From Mycobacterium marinum (GTDB taxonomy: Bacteria > Actinomycetota > Actinomycetes > Mycobacteriales > Mycobacteriaceae), in the NCBI RefSeq assembly GCF_003391395.1, contig NZ_CP024190.1, forward strand, positions 2,914,001-2,978,000: DNA of 64,000 nucleotides. Reading direction: 5' to 3'. Positions 55,207 to 64,000 of this stretch are shown here, piece after piece (the stretch's first letter is position 1; the number at the start of each line of letters is the position of its first letter). The notes under the pieces are model-generated. The model saw nothing but the letters and a program-made list of their open reading frames with translations. It made no database searches and was not told where the DNA came from. The position numbers and the translations under genes are program-made.

Positions 55207-55929
55207 ATGCGGGTCGGGATTGCGGGTGCGGGAAAAGTCGGTCGTTCGGTTGCCCAGGAGCTGCTCGACGGCGGCCACAAGGTGCTGTTGATAGAACGCG
55301 AACGCGACGACTTCGAGCCGAATTCGGTTCCCGCGGCGGATTGGCTACACGGTGATGCGTGTGAGTTGTCGACCTTGCAGGAGGCGGGTGCGCAGACCTG
55401 CGACGTGGTGATCGCCGCCACCGGAGACGACAAGGCCAATCTGGTGGTGGGTTTGCTGGCCAAGACCGAATTCGGAGTGCCCAGAGTAGTGGCGCGGATC
55501 AACGACCTCCGCAACGAGTGGTTGTTCGGCCAGGCCTGGGGCATCGACGTGGCGGTGTCGACCCCGGGTGCCATGGTCGCCGGGATCGAGGGGGCCATCG
55601 ATGTGGGCCACCTGGTTCGCATGATGGGGCTGCGTGAGGGCCTGGCGGCGCTGACCAAACTGACCCTGCCCAGCGACAATCCGCTGGTCGGTAAGCGGGT
55701 ATCGGAGTTGGAACTGCCCAGCAACACGGCGCTGGTCAGCGTGCTGCGCGGTGATGCGGTGCGGGTGCCGCAGCCCGATGACACGCTCGAACCCGGCGAT
55801 GAGCTGCTATTCATTGCCGACAGCTTTCTGGAGCGCTCGGTATGGGCCGCCGTGTACAGCACGATGCCATCGCGCGCGCCGCTCGGGCTGGCGGGGCGGC
55901 CGTCGGGCCTGCGCAATCGGCGCGGTTGA
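55207..55929 (+). CDS. TrkA-family K+ regulator (CeoC-like)
   Basis: 240 aa from ATG 55207 (GTG at 55192 is also in frame). Rossmann NAD site VGIAGAGKVGRSVAQEL; ATGDDKANLVVGLLAKTEFGVPRVVARIND is shared with mycobacterial CeoC. A TrkA-C domain follows (VGKRVSELELPSNTALVSVLRGD). It gates K+ uptake by binding NAD+/NADH. Single gene; no partner CeoB next to it. Confidence 0.9.
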   Translation: MRVGIAGAGKVGRSVAQELLDGGHKVLLIERERDDFEPNSVPAADWLHGDACELSTLQEAGAQTCDVVIAATGDDKANLVVGLLAKTEFGVPRVVARINDLRNEWLFGQAWGIDVAVSTPGAMVAGIEGAIDVGHLVRMMGLREGLAALTKLTLPSDNPLVGKRVSELELPSNTALVSVLRGDAVRVPQPDDTLEPGDELLFIADSFLERSVWAAVYSTMPSRAPLGLAGRPSGLRNRRG

Positions 55930-55998
55930 GGGTCGGCGCGCGGCGCGCCATGCCCGGTTGCCGGGCGGTGTCGCACGGCTTCGGTAGGGTCCATCCGC

Positions 55999-58362
55999 GT
56001 GAATCCAAGCGTCGCCACCAAGTCTGTAAACGCCCGTCTCGCTGAGGAACTGGCCATCGCGGAGGCCCAGGTGGTCGCCGCTGTCAGGTTGCTCGATGAC
56101 GGCGCAACCGTCCCGTTCATCGCCCGCTATCGCAAGGAGGCGACCGGCAGCCTCGATGATGGGCAACTGCGCACCCTCGAGGAGCGCCTGCGCTACCTGC
56201 GGGAGCTTGACGAGCGCCGCGCCGCGGTGCTGGCCTCCATCGAGGAACAAGGCAAGCTGACCGACGAGCTGCGGGCCACCCTGATGGCCGCCGACACCAA
56301 GGCGCGGGTCGAGGACATCTACCTGCCCTACAAGCCCAAGCGCCGGACCAAGGCCCAGATCGCTCGTGAGGCCGGTCTGGAGCCCCTGGCGGACCGGCTG
56401 CTGTCGGACCCGACGCTGGCCCCGGAGTCCGCGGCCGCGGAGTTCATCAGCGACGACGTCGCCGACGCCGCGGCGGCCCTGGAGGGGGCGCGGCACATTC
56501 TGGTCGAGCGGGCCGCCGAGGACGCCGAGCTGGTCGGCGCGATTCGCGAGAAGTTTTGGTCGGACGCTTCGCTGCAGACGGCTCCCTGGTCCGCCGACGT
56601 CGTCACGACCGCTGCGGCCCAGAAATTTCGGGATTACTTCGAGTTTTCCGAGCCGCTACACACCATGCCGTCACATCGGGTGCTCGCGGTGCTACGCGGC
56701 GAAAAGGAAAAGGTCCTTTCACTCAATTTCGACTGTGGCGAGGACAGCCCGTATGAGGCGATGGTCGCGGCAACCCTGGACATCGACCTATCCGCAAAGG
56801 CCGCGGCGACCCCGTGGCTGGCCGCCACGGTGAGTTTCGCGTGGCGCATCCGGCTGATCTCGTCGGCGACCATCGACGCGCGGGTCCGACTGCGACAGCG
56901 CGCCGAGGTGGACGCCGTCTCGGTCTTCGCGAAGAACCTCAAGGACCTGCTGCTCGCCGCCCCGGCTGGCGCACGAACGACCCTCGGCCTTGATCCCGGC
57001 TTCCGGACGGGCGTGAAAGTGGCCGTCGTCGACGGGACCGGCAAAGTGGTGGACACCTGTGCCATTTATCCGCACCAGCCGCAGCGGCAGTGGGACACGG
57101 CCAAGGCGACCCTGGCCGCGCTGATCGCCCGGCACCGGGTCGACCTGATCGCCATCGGCAACGGCACCGCCTCGCGCGAGACGGATGCCCTGGCGACCGA
57201 ACTGATCAGCGACATCCGTGGTGCCGGGGCGACACCACCGGCCAAGGCCGTGGTGAGTGAGGCCGGGGCGTCGGTGTATTCGGCGTCGGCCTATGCGGCT
57301 CACGAGCTACCCGAACTGGATGTCACCCTGCGGGGTGCGGTGTCGATCGCCCGGCGGCTGCAGGACCCGCTGGCCGAATTGGTGAAGATCGAGCCGAAGT
57401 CGATCGGGGTGGGCCAGTATCAACACGACGTGACGCCGGGGATTCTCGCGCGCAGCCTTGACGCCGTGGTCGAGGACGCGGTCAATGCGGTGGGCGTCGA
57501 CCTCAACACGGCGTCGGTGCCGCTGCTGGCGCGGGTGTCCGGGGTCTCCGAATCCTTGGCCGAGGCCATCGTGGCCTACCGCGACAACACCGGTCCGTTC
57601 CATAACCGCCGCGCGCTGCTGGAGGTTCCGCGGCTGGGCCCGAAAGCCTTCGAGCAATGCGCCGGCTTTCTTCGGATCCGCGACGGCGAAGATCCCCTCG
57701 ATGCTTCCGGGGTTCATCCCGAGGCTTACCCCGTCGTCCGGCGCATTCTGGACCGCACCGGGGTTGCGCTGGCCGAGATCATCGGCGACGAACGGTCGTT
57801 GCGATCACTGCGGCCAGCGGATTTCGCCGATGACCGATTTGGCGTCCCGACCGTGACCGACATCCTCGCCGAACTCGAAAAGCCGGGGCGCGATCCGCGA
57901 CCGGCCTTCATCACCGCCACATTTGCCGCCGGTGTCGAGAAGGTGGCCGATCTCAAGGTGGGCATGGTTCTCGAGGGTGTGGTGACCAACGTCGCCGCGT
58001 TCGGGGCTTTTGTGGACGTCGGTGTGCACCAGGATGGCTTGGTGCATGTCTCGGCGATGGCTGAGCGCTTCGTGTCCGATCCGCACGAGGTCGTGCGGTC
58101 CGGACAGGTGGTGCGGGTCAAGGTCGTCGACGTGGACGTGGAGCGCCAGCGCATCGGGCTGAGCCTGCGGCTGAACGACGAGCCCCAGCGTGACCGGGCC
58201 AACCGCGCCGACCGCGCCCCGAAGCCCCGTGGCGGCGCTGACAGCAAACTCCGGCGTGACCAGCGAAATCCGCACCATGCCAAGGGGGCTGGTCGCCGGG
58301 ATAGCAGCTCATCCGGAAGCTCCATGGCCCAGGCATTGCGCGACGCCGGCTTCGGGAAGTAG
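55999..58362 (+). CDS. tex: Tex family RNA-binding transcription accessory protein
   Basis: 787 aa from GTG 55999. Domains in order: N-terminal HTH-like (VPFIARYRKEATGSLDDGQLRTLEERLRYL), YqgF-type core near 320-450 (TLGLDPGFRTGVKVAVVDGTG ... AIGNGTASRET), helix-hairpin-helix near 500-560 (VAYRDNTGPFHNRRALL, PRLGPKAFEQCAGFLRI) and S1 domain near 650-725 (KVGMVLEGVVTNVAAFGAFVDVGVHQDGLVHVS). A basic disordered tail ends the protein. Tex binds RNA and is linked to transcription and stress. Confidence 0.96.
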   Translation: MNPSVATKSVNARLAEELAIAEAQVVAAVRLLDDGATVPFIARYRKEATGSLDDGQLRTLEERLRYLRELDERRAAVLASIEEQGKLTDELRATLMAADTKARVEDIYLPYKPKRRTKAQIAREAGLEPLADRLLSDPTLAPESAAAEFISDDVADAAAALEGARHILVERAAEDAELVGAIREKFWSDASLQTAPWSADVVTTAAAQKFRDYFEFSEPLHTMPSHRVLAVLRGEKEKVLSLNFDCGEDSPYEAMVAATLDIDLSAKAAATPWLAATVSFAWRIRLISSATIDARVRLRQRAEVDAVSVFAKNLKDLLLAAPAGARTTLGLDPGFRTGVKVAVVDGTGKVVDTCAIYPHQPQRQWDTAKATLAALIARHRVDLIAIGNGTASRETDALATELISDIRGAGATPPAKAVVSEAGASVYSASAYAAHELPELDVTLRGAVSIARRLQDPLAELVKIEPKSIGVGQYQHDVTPGILARSLDAVVEDAVNAVGVDLNTASVPLLARVSGVSESLAEAIVAYRDNTGPFHNRRALLEVPRLGPKAFEQCAGFLRIRDGEDPLDASGVHPEAYPVVRRILDRTGVALAEIIGDERSLRSLRPADFADDRFGVPTVTDILAELEKPGRDPRPAFITATFAAGVEKVADLKVGMVLEGVVTNVAAFGAFVDVGVHQDGLVHVSAMAERFVSDPHEVVRSGQVVRVKVVDVDVERQRIGLSLRLNDEPQRDRANRADRAPKPRGGADSKLRRDQRNPHHAKGAGRRDSSSSGSSMAQALRDAGFGK

Positions 58363-58577
58363 CCGCGACGGCGGCGCCACCGCGACCAGATGGGCCGGGC
58401 CGGTCGTGATCGCATCCGACCAGGGCCGGCGTCGGGGAGTGGAGCAAATGCGTTGCGACACGGTTACAGACGGGTACCTATCGGGGGATCGATGATCACA
58501 AAAGCCCCATAGATCACTATCGTCACTTCAGCCTACTGCGGACGTCAACGTGATGTTCGGGCGCTGGAAGGTGTTAC

Positions 58578-60047
58578 ATGTCGACGATTCATCGACTCGT
58601 GTCGTTATCGGTGGCGTCGGCGGCCGCATTCGGGTTCATCGGTGCGGTGGGTCTCGCGCCCATGGCTTCCGCCGTGCCCTGCAGCGGCGATGCAGCGAAT
58701 GCGCCGCCACCGGCGAACGCGGTGGTGACCGCGCCGTCATCGAAGACCCTCGGCCCGATGACGCGGGGGCTGCGGCCGCGGGGCGCCAACGAGCGTGCGC
58801 CCCTGCCCAAGCTGGGCCCCTTGTCACGACTGCTCAATCCGGGTGCTCGGCGCTCCGCACCGGTGCAACAGCAGGCTGCGGTACCGGCGCCGGCGCCGCC
58901 CAACCCGGCCAACCAGGCTCCCAATGCCACCCAGATCGCTCCCGATGCGGCGCCCATCCCGGCCCCGGCCCCGCCGCCACCTCCTGATGGGTCGGATGCC
59001 GGTGGGGCACTTGGCGGTGCGACGACGTCGCTGGCGGAATGGGTGACCGGACCGGACAGCCCCAACAAGACCCTCGAGCGATTCGGCATCTCTGGCACCG
59101 ATCTGGGCATCCTGTGGGATAACGGCGATCCCGCCAACCATCAGGTGCTGATGGCCTTCGGTGACACCTTTGGCTATTGCGCTGTCCGCGAGCATCAATG
59201 GCGATACAACACGCTGTTCCGCAGTCAGGACCGTAACCTGGCCGACGGACTGCACGTGACTCCCGGCGATCCAGTCAACCGGTACTCCGGTTCGCCGATC
59301 AGCCAGCCGGGCTTTTCCAAGCAGATCATCAGCAGCATCAAGTGGGCGCCAGACGAGACGGGGATCATTCCGACGTCAGGCATCGCCGTGGGCAAGACCC
59401 AATATGTCAGCTTCATGTCCATCCGGGACTGGGGCCGCGACGGTGAGTGGACGACGAACTACTCGGGCATCGCGGTTTCCAAAGACAATGGCCAGAACTG
59501 GGGAGTTTTCCCGGGGACCATCCGCGCGTCCGGGCCCGATAGCGGACGAGTGCGGTTCGTCCCGGGCAATGAGAACTTCCAGATGGGGGCATTCGTCAAG
59601 GCCAACGATGGCTACCTCTACTCGTTTGGCACCCCACCGGGGCGTGGCGGTTCGGCCTACCTGGCGCGCGTCCCGCAGCGTTTCGTGCCCGATCTCACCA
59701 AATACCAATATTGGAACGGTGATTCGAATTCGTGGGTGGCGGGAAAGCCGGGTGCGGCCACACCGGTCATCCCGGGCCCGGTGGGTGAAATGTCGGCTCA
59801 ATACAACACCTACCTCAAGCAGTACCTGGTGATGTACACCAACGGTGGCAACGACGTGGTGGCTCGCACCGCCCCGACTCCGCAAGGCCCCTGGAGCCCG
59901 GAGCAGATGCTAGTCTCGTCGTGGCAGATGCCCGGCGGCATCTACGCACCGATGATGCACCCGTGGTCCACCGGCAAGGATGTGTACTTCAACCTGTCGT
60001 TGTGGTCGGCATACAACGTGATGTTGATGCACACGGAACTGGCATAG
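58578..60047 (+). CDS. Secreted DUF4185 (GH183-type) protein
   Basis: 489 aa from ATG 58578. Signal peptide ending near PMASAVPC, then a ~120-residue Pro/Ala-rich region. The C-terminal ~330 residues are a DUF4185 domain: GTDLGILWDNGDPANHQVLMAFGDTFGY, YNTLFRSQDRNLADGL, IPTSGIAVGKTQYVSFMSIRDWGR, MGAFVKANDGYLYSFGTPPGR, EMSAQYNTYLKQYLVMYTNG. DUF4185 has been reported as the GH183 D-arabinan-cleaving family, so a wall arabinogalactan or LAM remodelling role is likely (established for the family, inferred here). Convergent with the FAD enzyme. Confidence 0.9.
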   Translation: MSTIHRLVSLSVASAAAFGFIGAVGLAPMASAVPCSGDAANAPPPANAVVTAPSSKTLGPMTRGLRPRGANERAPLPKLGPLSRLLNPGARRSAPVQQQAAVPAPAPPNPANQAPNATQIAPDAAPIPAPAPPPPPDGSDAGGALGGATTSLAEWVTGPDSPNKTLERFGISGTDLGILWDNGDPANHQVLMAFGDTFGYCAVREHQWRYNTLFRSQDRNLADGLHVTPGDPVNRYSGSPISQPGFSKQIISSIKWAPDETGIIPTSGIAVGKTQYVSFMSIRDWGRDGEWTTNYSGIAVSKDNGQNWGVFPGTIRASGPDSGRVRFVPGNENFQMGAFVKANDGYLYSFGTPPGRGGSAYLARVPQRFVPDLTKYQYWNGDSNSWVAGKPGAATPVIPGPVGEMSAQYNTYLKQYLVMYTNGGNDVVARTAPTPQGPWSPEQMLVSSWQMPGGIYAPMMHPWSTGKDVYFNLSLWSAYNVMLMHTELA

Positions 60048-60055
60048 CAGGGGGA

Positions 60056-61180
60056 TCAGGTCAACGGGCGGTTCTTGCGCACTCCCCGGTACATGCCCCA
60101 ACGGACCACAACCGGCATCACCACCCGGTGCACCGACCAGGACGGAAGGCGCAGCGAATGGCCGCTGGGCAGAAAGACTTCCAGCCCGTCGGGCTGGATG
60201 CCCAATAGCGAACCCCAGCGCCGCCGCGGCGCCCGATACGAGCGCAGCGGTTTTCCGGTGAACTCGGCGCGAATGTTGTTCGCCACCAAGGCATCGCCGC
60301 GATTTCGTGCCGAGCTGCGCAGCGGATCGCTGGCAGCCACGTCGCCGACCGCGAATACGTCGCGCCGGCCGGGGACCCGCAACTGCGGGGTCACGCGGAC
60401 GAAACCATGATCATCGAGTAGCTGCTCGGGCAGCCAGCCGGTGTTGGGTCGTACCTTCCCGATCGCCCACAGCACGGCATCGGCGTGGGCCTCGGGTTGT
60501 CCGGTGGTCCACCGCACCGGTGCATTGGTGATCTCATCGCCGGTGAACCCGTCGGGGGTCACCGCGCGGTGGCCGGGATGAAGACCCACGCCCAGTCCGG
60601 TCAGCCGGCCGCGGATGCGCTGCCAGGCCCGGGGATGATAGGCCGTCAACGGGCGTTCTCCCGGGAAAAAGAGGTCAATCCGCTTGTCTGGCCAGGTGGT
60701 TGCCATGTTGACGGCGCTGCTCACCGCCGCCGCGCCGCCGCCGATGACGATCACCGATGCGGCGGCGGCCAACCTGTGGTGTGCGGCCTGCAGCTCGGCG
60801 CCGATGTCGGCCGGCGACTGCAATGTCGGCCGACGCCAGAAGCCGTTGCTGACCCCGGTCGAGATCACCAGGGCGTCATAGGCTTCGGCGAATGTCGTGC
60901 CATCATCGCAGCGGACCAATACGGATCTGGCGGCAAGGTCGACGCCGGTCAGTTCGGCCTGGATCGTGTGTACCCGGTCCAGACGCCGGAACTTGTCGAA
61001 CGCAATCCAGTAGTCGCGGGCCCAATCCTGCGGGCGGGTGAGCCGCACGCCGAGCTCCTGGCCGCTCACCAGGGCGGGTTTGGCCGAGATCCCCACCACG
61101 TCATAATGGCGGGACAGCCGGATGGCGATCAGCACTCCCACATCACCGAGCCCGGCGACGACAATGCGCTTGCGGTTCAT
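60056..61180 (-). CDS. FAD-dependent pyridine nucleotide oxidoreductase (NDH-2-like)
   Basis: 374 aa from ATG 61180 (overlaps the DUF1295 stop as ATGA). FAD-binding VVAGLGDVGVLIAIRLSRHYDV, NAD site VIVIGGGAAAVSSAVNMATTW, and the FAD ribityl motif GRRDVFAVGDVAA. YDALVISTGVS closes the FAD half. No CxxC disulphide, so it is closer to NADH dehydrogenase II/AIF types than thioredoxin reductases. It shares an operon with a DUF1295 membrane reductase, for which it could supply electrons. Confidence 0.9.
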   Translation of the reverse strand: MNRKRIVVAGLGDVGVLIAIRLSRHYDVVGISAKPALVSGQELGVRLTRPQDWARDYWIAFDKFRRLDRVHTIQAELTGVDLAARSVLVRCDDGTTFAEAYDALVISTGVSNGFWRRPTLQSPADIGAELQAAHHRLAAAASVIVIGGGAAAVSSAVNMATTWPDKRIDLFFPGERPLTAYHPRAWQRIRGRLTGLGVGLHPGHRAVTPDGFTGDEITNAPVRWTTGQPEAHADAVLWAIGKVRPNTGWLPEQLLDDHGFVRVTPQLRVPGRRDVFAVGDVAASDPLRSSARNRGDALVANNIRAEFTGKPLRSYRAPRRRWGSLLGIQPDGLEVFLPSGHSLRLPSWSVHRVVMPVVVRWGMYRGVRKNRPLT

Positions 61181-62064
61181 CTCATCGATCGCCGGGGCGG
61201 TCTGGGCACAAAGCGCGGCACTCGATCGACTACGTCGCGATATTGCGGGCGCCGTTGCAGATTGCGCGTTTCCATCATCGGAATGCTGGCGCCCAGGAAC
61301 ATGGCAAGCATCGCGCCCGCACCGGCGAACAACCACCACGCGTCCGATGGGGAAGCGGACACGCCGAACAAGGCCAAAGCAAACCAAAAGCCGAATTCCC
61401 CGAAGTAGTTGGGATGCCTCGACCAACTCCACAACCCATGGTCCATGACCGCACCGGGGCGCCGGTCGCGGACGAATGCGTGCAGTTGACGGTCCGCCAG
61501 GAATTCGAAGGCCACCGCTGCCAGACCCACCGCGAAGGCGACGATTGTCAGCCAGCGAACGCCGGGGCCGGCGCGGGTGATGCTGACATAGGCGGGCAAC
61601 ATGCCCGCGAATACTTGCACGGTGGGTATGAGGTGTATCGCCACCAGATCGCCGACGAATTCCCAGCGGCCAGCACGCTGCCGCAGCAGGGGGTAGCGCC
61701 AGTCCTCGTGGGGTAGCCCCGCAAATCCGCGGACCCAGTTCGCCGTCAGGCGCACCGCCCACACCCAGATCACGATGGTGATCAGCCAGCAGCGCAATCG
61801 ATCAGCCGACGATCCAGCGTGAGCCCACCAATACAGCGCCAGCAGCGGTGGGACGACACTCCAGTACGCGTCATAGAAGCTCGAGTTGCGGTAGGCGCGG
61901 CTGAAGGCGAACACCACCAGGGTGGCGAGCACGTCGGCCGCCAACGTGTCCAGCCATAGCCGTCCGGTGGTCGGCCCCCACGCCAGCCAGGCGGCGCCCA
62001 CCCCGCCTGCGACGACGTAGGCGCCGCTGATGATCGTCAATGATCGTCGTTTGGAGGTGGTCAT
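61177..62064 (-). CDS. DUF1295 (steroid 5-alpha-reductase-like) membrane protein
   Basis: 295 aa from ATG 62064 (ATGs at 62106-62115 are further in-frame options). Seven or so helices and the DUF1295 marks: SFYDAYWSVVPPLLALYWW, GLPHEDWRYPLLRQRAGRWEFV, VMDHGLWSWSRHPNYFGEFGFWF, IPMMETRNLQRRPQYRDVVDRVPRFVP. The family reduces sterol or fatty enone double bonds using NADPH. First gene of a pair with the FAD oxidoreductase. Confidence 0.9.
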   Translation of the reverse strand: MTTSKRRSLTIISGAYVVAGGVGAAWLAWGPTTGRLWLDTLAADVLATLVVFAFSRAYRNSSFYDAYWSVVPPLLALYWWAHAGSSADRLRCWLITIVIWVWAVRLTANWVRGFAGLPHEDWRYPLLRQRAGRWEFVGDLVAIHLIPTVQVFAGMLPAYVSITRAGPGVRWLTIVAFAVGLAAVAFEFLADRQLHAFVRDRRPGAVMDHGLWSWSRHPNYFGEFGFWFALALFGVSASPSDAWWLFAGAGAMLAMFLGASIPMMETRNLQRRPQYRDVVDRVPRFVPRPPRRSMR

Positions 62065-62330
62065 TGGCGGGCGAAGCCGTTGGCACGCATCAACGCGCGC
62101 CTGCATGATGGGCAATTCACTTCGGCTGCTCCACTTTTCACCGACCGCCTGCCGGCGTGTGACGGACTGCGCCGGCCAGCCGGTGTCGCGTCACCGCCGG
62201 GCGAACTGTAACACGTTCTATTGATGCCCCGGTGAGTCGCACCTCGGTGGAGTAGCAATCGGTGTCGGGGCGGTTTCTGCCCGCGTGCGGGTGAGAAGCC
62301 TGCGCCGGCCGTTGGTGTGGCGGCAGGCGG

Positions 62331-62870
62331 CTACGGGCCGGGCTCCGCTTGAGCGTCGGGCGTTGAGGCGCTCTGCTCGCGGTGTGCGGTTCCTGGCGTG
62401 CGGACGCGCTTTCCGAACTCGACGAGCGCGTTCTCCAGGTGCTCGCGAGTGAAATCCGGCCACAGTTCATCGAGGAACAACAGTTCGGAGTAGGCCGATT
62501 GCCAGAGAAAGCCGCTGGACAGTCGGCGGTCCCCCCGATCCGGATGACGAGGTCCGGATCTTGCATCTCGGGCGCGTAGAGCAGCCGGTGGAACGCCTCC
62601 ACGCCACCGCCGGTCTAGCGCTCTGCGGCATCTAGCACCTCCTGGCGGCCGCCATAGTTGAGCACGACGAACAGCGTCATGCGGTCGTTGTGGGCTGTTG
62701 CGGCCTCGGCGCGATCGATCGCGTCAAGCACGTTGTGCGGTAGGCCACCGTAGAGCGAGAACTGCGTGAGACCCAGTTCGCAGGCATCGCGGAGGCGCTT
62801 GGCTGCCCAACGTCCGTTACCGTGGGACACACAGCCACATTGAGCGGAAATCGTCTAGCTGTCACATCCG
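62331..62870 (-). pseudogene. Decayed cis-prenyltransferase (UppS-like) gene
   Basis: The minus strand carries pieces of a cis-isoprenyl diphosphate synthase in changing frames. From GTG 62830 come HGNGRWAAKRLRDACELGLTQFSLYGG and VVLNYGGRQEVLDAAER, then a TAG at 62615. On the other side comes VEAFHRLLYAPEMQDPDLVIRIGG, then a frameshift, then RLSSGFLWQSAYSELLFLDE to a stop at 62331. The middle (~100 residues) is deleted. The opening MDGNGRW is also broken. It was a third cis-prenyltransferase beside the usual two. Confidence 0.85.
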
Positions 62871-63345
62871 AGCGGTCCTTGGTATCTGCATGAATGCCGG
62901 TCTGTGGATCCGACAATTGCATGCGAAGCAAGTGATCGATTGTGGCCGATAATATCCGACGCAGCAGCCGGCATCGCGGCGGTATTCGGTTCTAGTTCCA
63001 GCATGCGGTCGCAGCGTTGTATCGCTGAGATTGTGCGCTGGAGTTCGGCCCGCACGGGCGATCGCCGGTCCAGATCCGCGGGCGTCAACGTCTCGCCGAG
63101 TCCCCGTCTACCTGGCGTTATTCGGGTCGTCCTGGCGATGACCGAATGTGTCGCGATCATCGCATTGATCCTATTCACCTCGGTGTGCGCTGCGATTTGA
63201 CGGAGGCGTGGGAATGCTCTCGTTCGCAATCTCGGCCCTTCTTCGCCGGCATTGTTGCCCCGCGACTTGTCCGGCCACAACATGGCCGGCGGCGGAGCGG
63301 TTTTGCACCCGGAACTCCGCGCGAGGCGTACGTGCTGGGCACCCG
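62871..63345. other. Intergenic stretch without a supported gene
   Basis: About 475 bases. Open frames on both strands lack family similarity or good starts. It probably belongs to the decayed flank of the cis-prenyltransferase remnant. Confidence 0.45.
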
Positions 63346-64000
63346 TTAGGAATCGGCCTCGATGTGGAGTCGAACCAGTCGCGTGGTGCTGCTTTCGTCG
63401 AGATCCACCAGGTCGCTGCGGGAGCGCAGGAAATCGCTGAATGACTTGAAGCCGAGAGATTTTTCGCTGAACGATGGATCCATTCGCTTCATCTGCGCCT
63501 TGACCGCAGAATTGTGCAGCCATTCGGCATCGTCCTTCTCCTGCCCGATGCGAAGGGCGCGCTCGAGCAGCCCGGTGGCGGCGGTTTGTGCGTCCAGTGG
63601 TGTCGGCTCGTCGCGATCGGCGGCGTTCGACCGACGGCTGCGCTTCTTGGCCGCGGGTGCGGGCAGGGTAGGTATCCCGGGAAGGGCGTCGTAGGTGACG
63701 AACTCGTCGCAGGCGGCGGCCAGCGACCCGCTGCTGGCGCCCGCCACGCCGATCCCCACGACGTAGCGTCCTAAGCGCTTGCAGCGCTGGGCAAGAGCGA
63801 TGTAATCCGAGTCGCCGCCAACGATCACCACGTGCGTCAGATCGGGTAGCCGAAACATGTCCTCGACCGCATCGACGGCTAGTCGAATGTCGGCCCCGTT
63901 CTTGCCATAGGAGGCGGCTGGGAACAGTTGGACCAGGTCAACCGCGCGGCCCACCAACTGGCCGTGATAGCCAGCATTGACGTCGGCGGACCAGTCCGCG
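63346..64000 (-). CDS. NYN-domain protein with C-terminal OST-HTH/LOTUS domain (partial)
   Basis: The frame runs off the right edge of the window, so the N-terminus is missing; 217 codons are visible. The NYN/LabA-type PIN-like fold shows KNGADIRLAVDAVEDMF and VVIVGGDSDYIALAQRCK, with acidic residues for a metal-dependent RNase. The C-terminal LLERALRIGQ to SLGFKSFSDFLRSRSDLVDL is an OST-HTH/LOTUS domain, which binds RNA. This two-domain plan is known in bacterial LabA/NYN proteins. RNA processing or decay is the likely role. Confidence 0.88.
   Translation of the reverse strand, partial: ADWSADVNAGYHGQLVGRAVDLVQLFPAASYGKNGADIRLAVDAVEDMFRLPDLTHVVIVGGDSDYIALAQRCKRLGRYVVGIGVAGASSGSLAAACDEFVTYDALPGIPTLPAPAAKKRSRRSNAADRDEPTPLDAQTAATGLLERALRIGQEKDDAEWLHNSAVKAQMKRMDPSFSEKSLGFKSFSDFLRSRSDLVDLDESSTTRLVRLHIEADS

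Noticed and set aside
62855..63523. 222-codon minus frame next to the NYN gene
   Set aside because: No recognisable domain, overlaps the NYN gene end, and runs over decayed DNA.

Overview
The window is chromosomal DNA of a slow-growing Mycobacterium. It is GC-rich with frequent GTG/TTG starts. It carries two PE-family proteins (one PE_PGRS), PknK- and PknE-type kinases, a GabD2 close to the M. tuberculosis protein, WS/DGAT and fatty-acyl-AMP ligase genes, DUF5994 and haemophore-like proteins. The gene order is not that of M. tuberculosis as I know it. Several IS remnants and decayed genes suggest an environmental or opportunistic species of the M. kansasii/M. gordonae/M. marinum kind; I cannot fix the species.

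Layout. 0-2.6 kb: end of an adenylate cyclase, an IS481-like fragment and a DUF6998 protein. 2.6-7.8 kb: a PE_PGRS protein with a C-terminal GH64-like beta-1,3-glucanase domain, a steroid 5-alpha-reductase-like membrane protein, two small secreted proteins (one haemophore-like) and a lipoprotein aldose epimerase. 7.9-10.3 kb: a decayed transglutaminase gene and a GntR/F420-oxidoreductase operon with a clear operator and promoter. 10.7-14.4 kb: a polyprenyl diphosphate synthase operon whose second gene is split by an IS3-family element. 14.4-24.3 kb: alpha/beta hydrolase, GlsB-like protein, a 45-aa basic protein, a glycosyltransferase/toroid pair, three GAF-ANTAR regulators, a fatty-acyl-AMP ligase and a cold-shock gene with a structured terminator. 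24.3-27.5 kb: a gene-poor stretch with a DUF5994 gene and a truncated second copy of its start region.

27.5-49 kb: a WS/DGAT-like protein lacking the HHxxxDG histidines, GlgP, an M15-like exported protein, an Ntn hydrolase, GabD2, a beta-propeller lipoprotein, an SCO6745-family protein, an MFS transporter, a PE protein with long FN/VN repeats, PknK, a SpoIIAA-like protein, and a proton-pump ATPase overlapping an APC transporter. 49-64 kb: a conserved hypothetical, PknE, an acyltransferase-3, a divergent CPA antiporter/TrkA pair, Tex, a DUF4185 (GH183-type) secreted protein, a two-gene DUF1295/FAD oxidoreductase operon, a decayed cis-prenyltransferase gene and the C-terminal part of an NYN-domain protein.

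Themes: cell-envelope and storage carbohydrate (GH64, DUF4185, epimerase, GlgP, glycosyltransferase), lipid and isoprenoid metabolism (FAAL, WS/DGAT, two prenyl synthases, two 5-alpha-reductase-like proteins), signalling (two STPKs, cyclase, three ANTAR proteins) and ion homeostasis (H+-ATPase, antiporter, TrkA). The most unusual items are the PE_PGRS-GH64 fusion, the repeat PE protein, the IS-split prenyl-synthase operon, the leaderless GntR promoter/operator and the three-way-junction terminator after the cold-shock gene.
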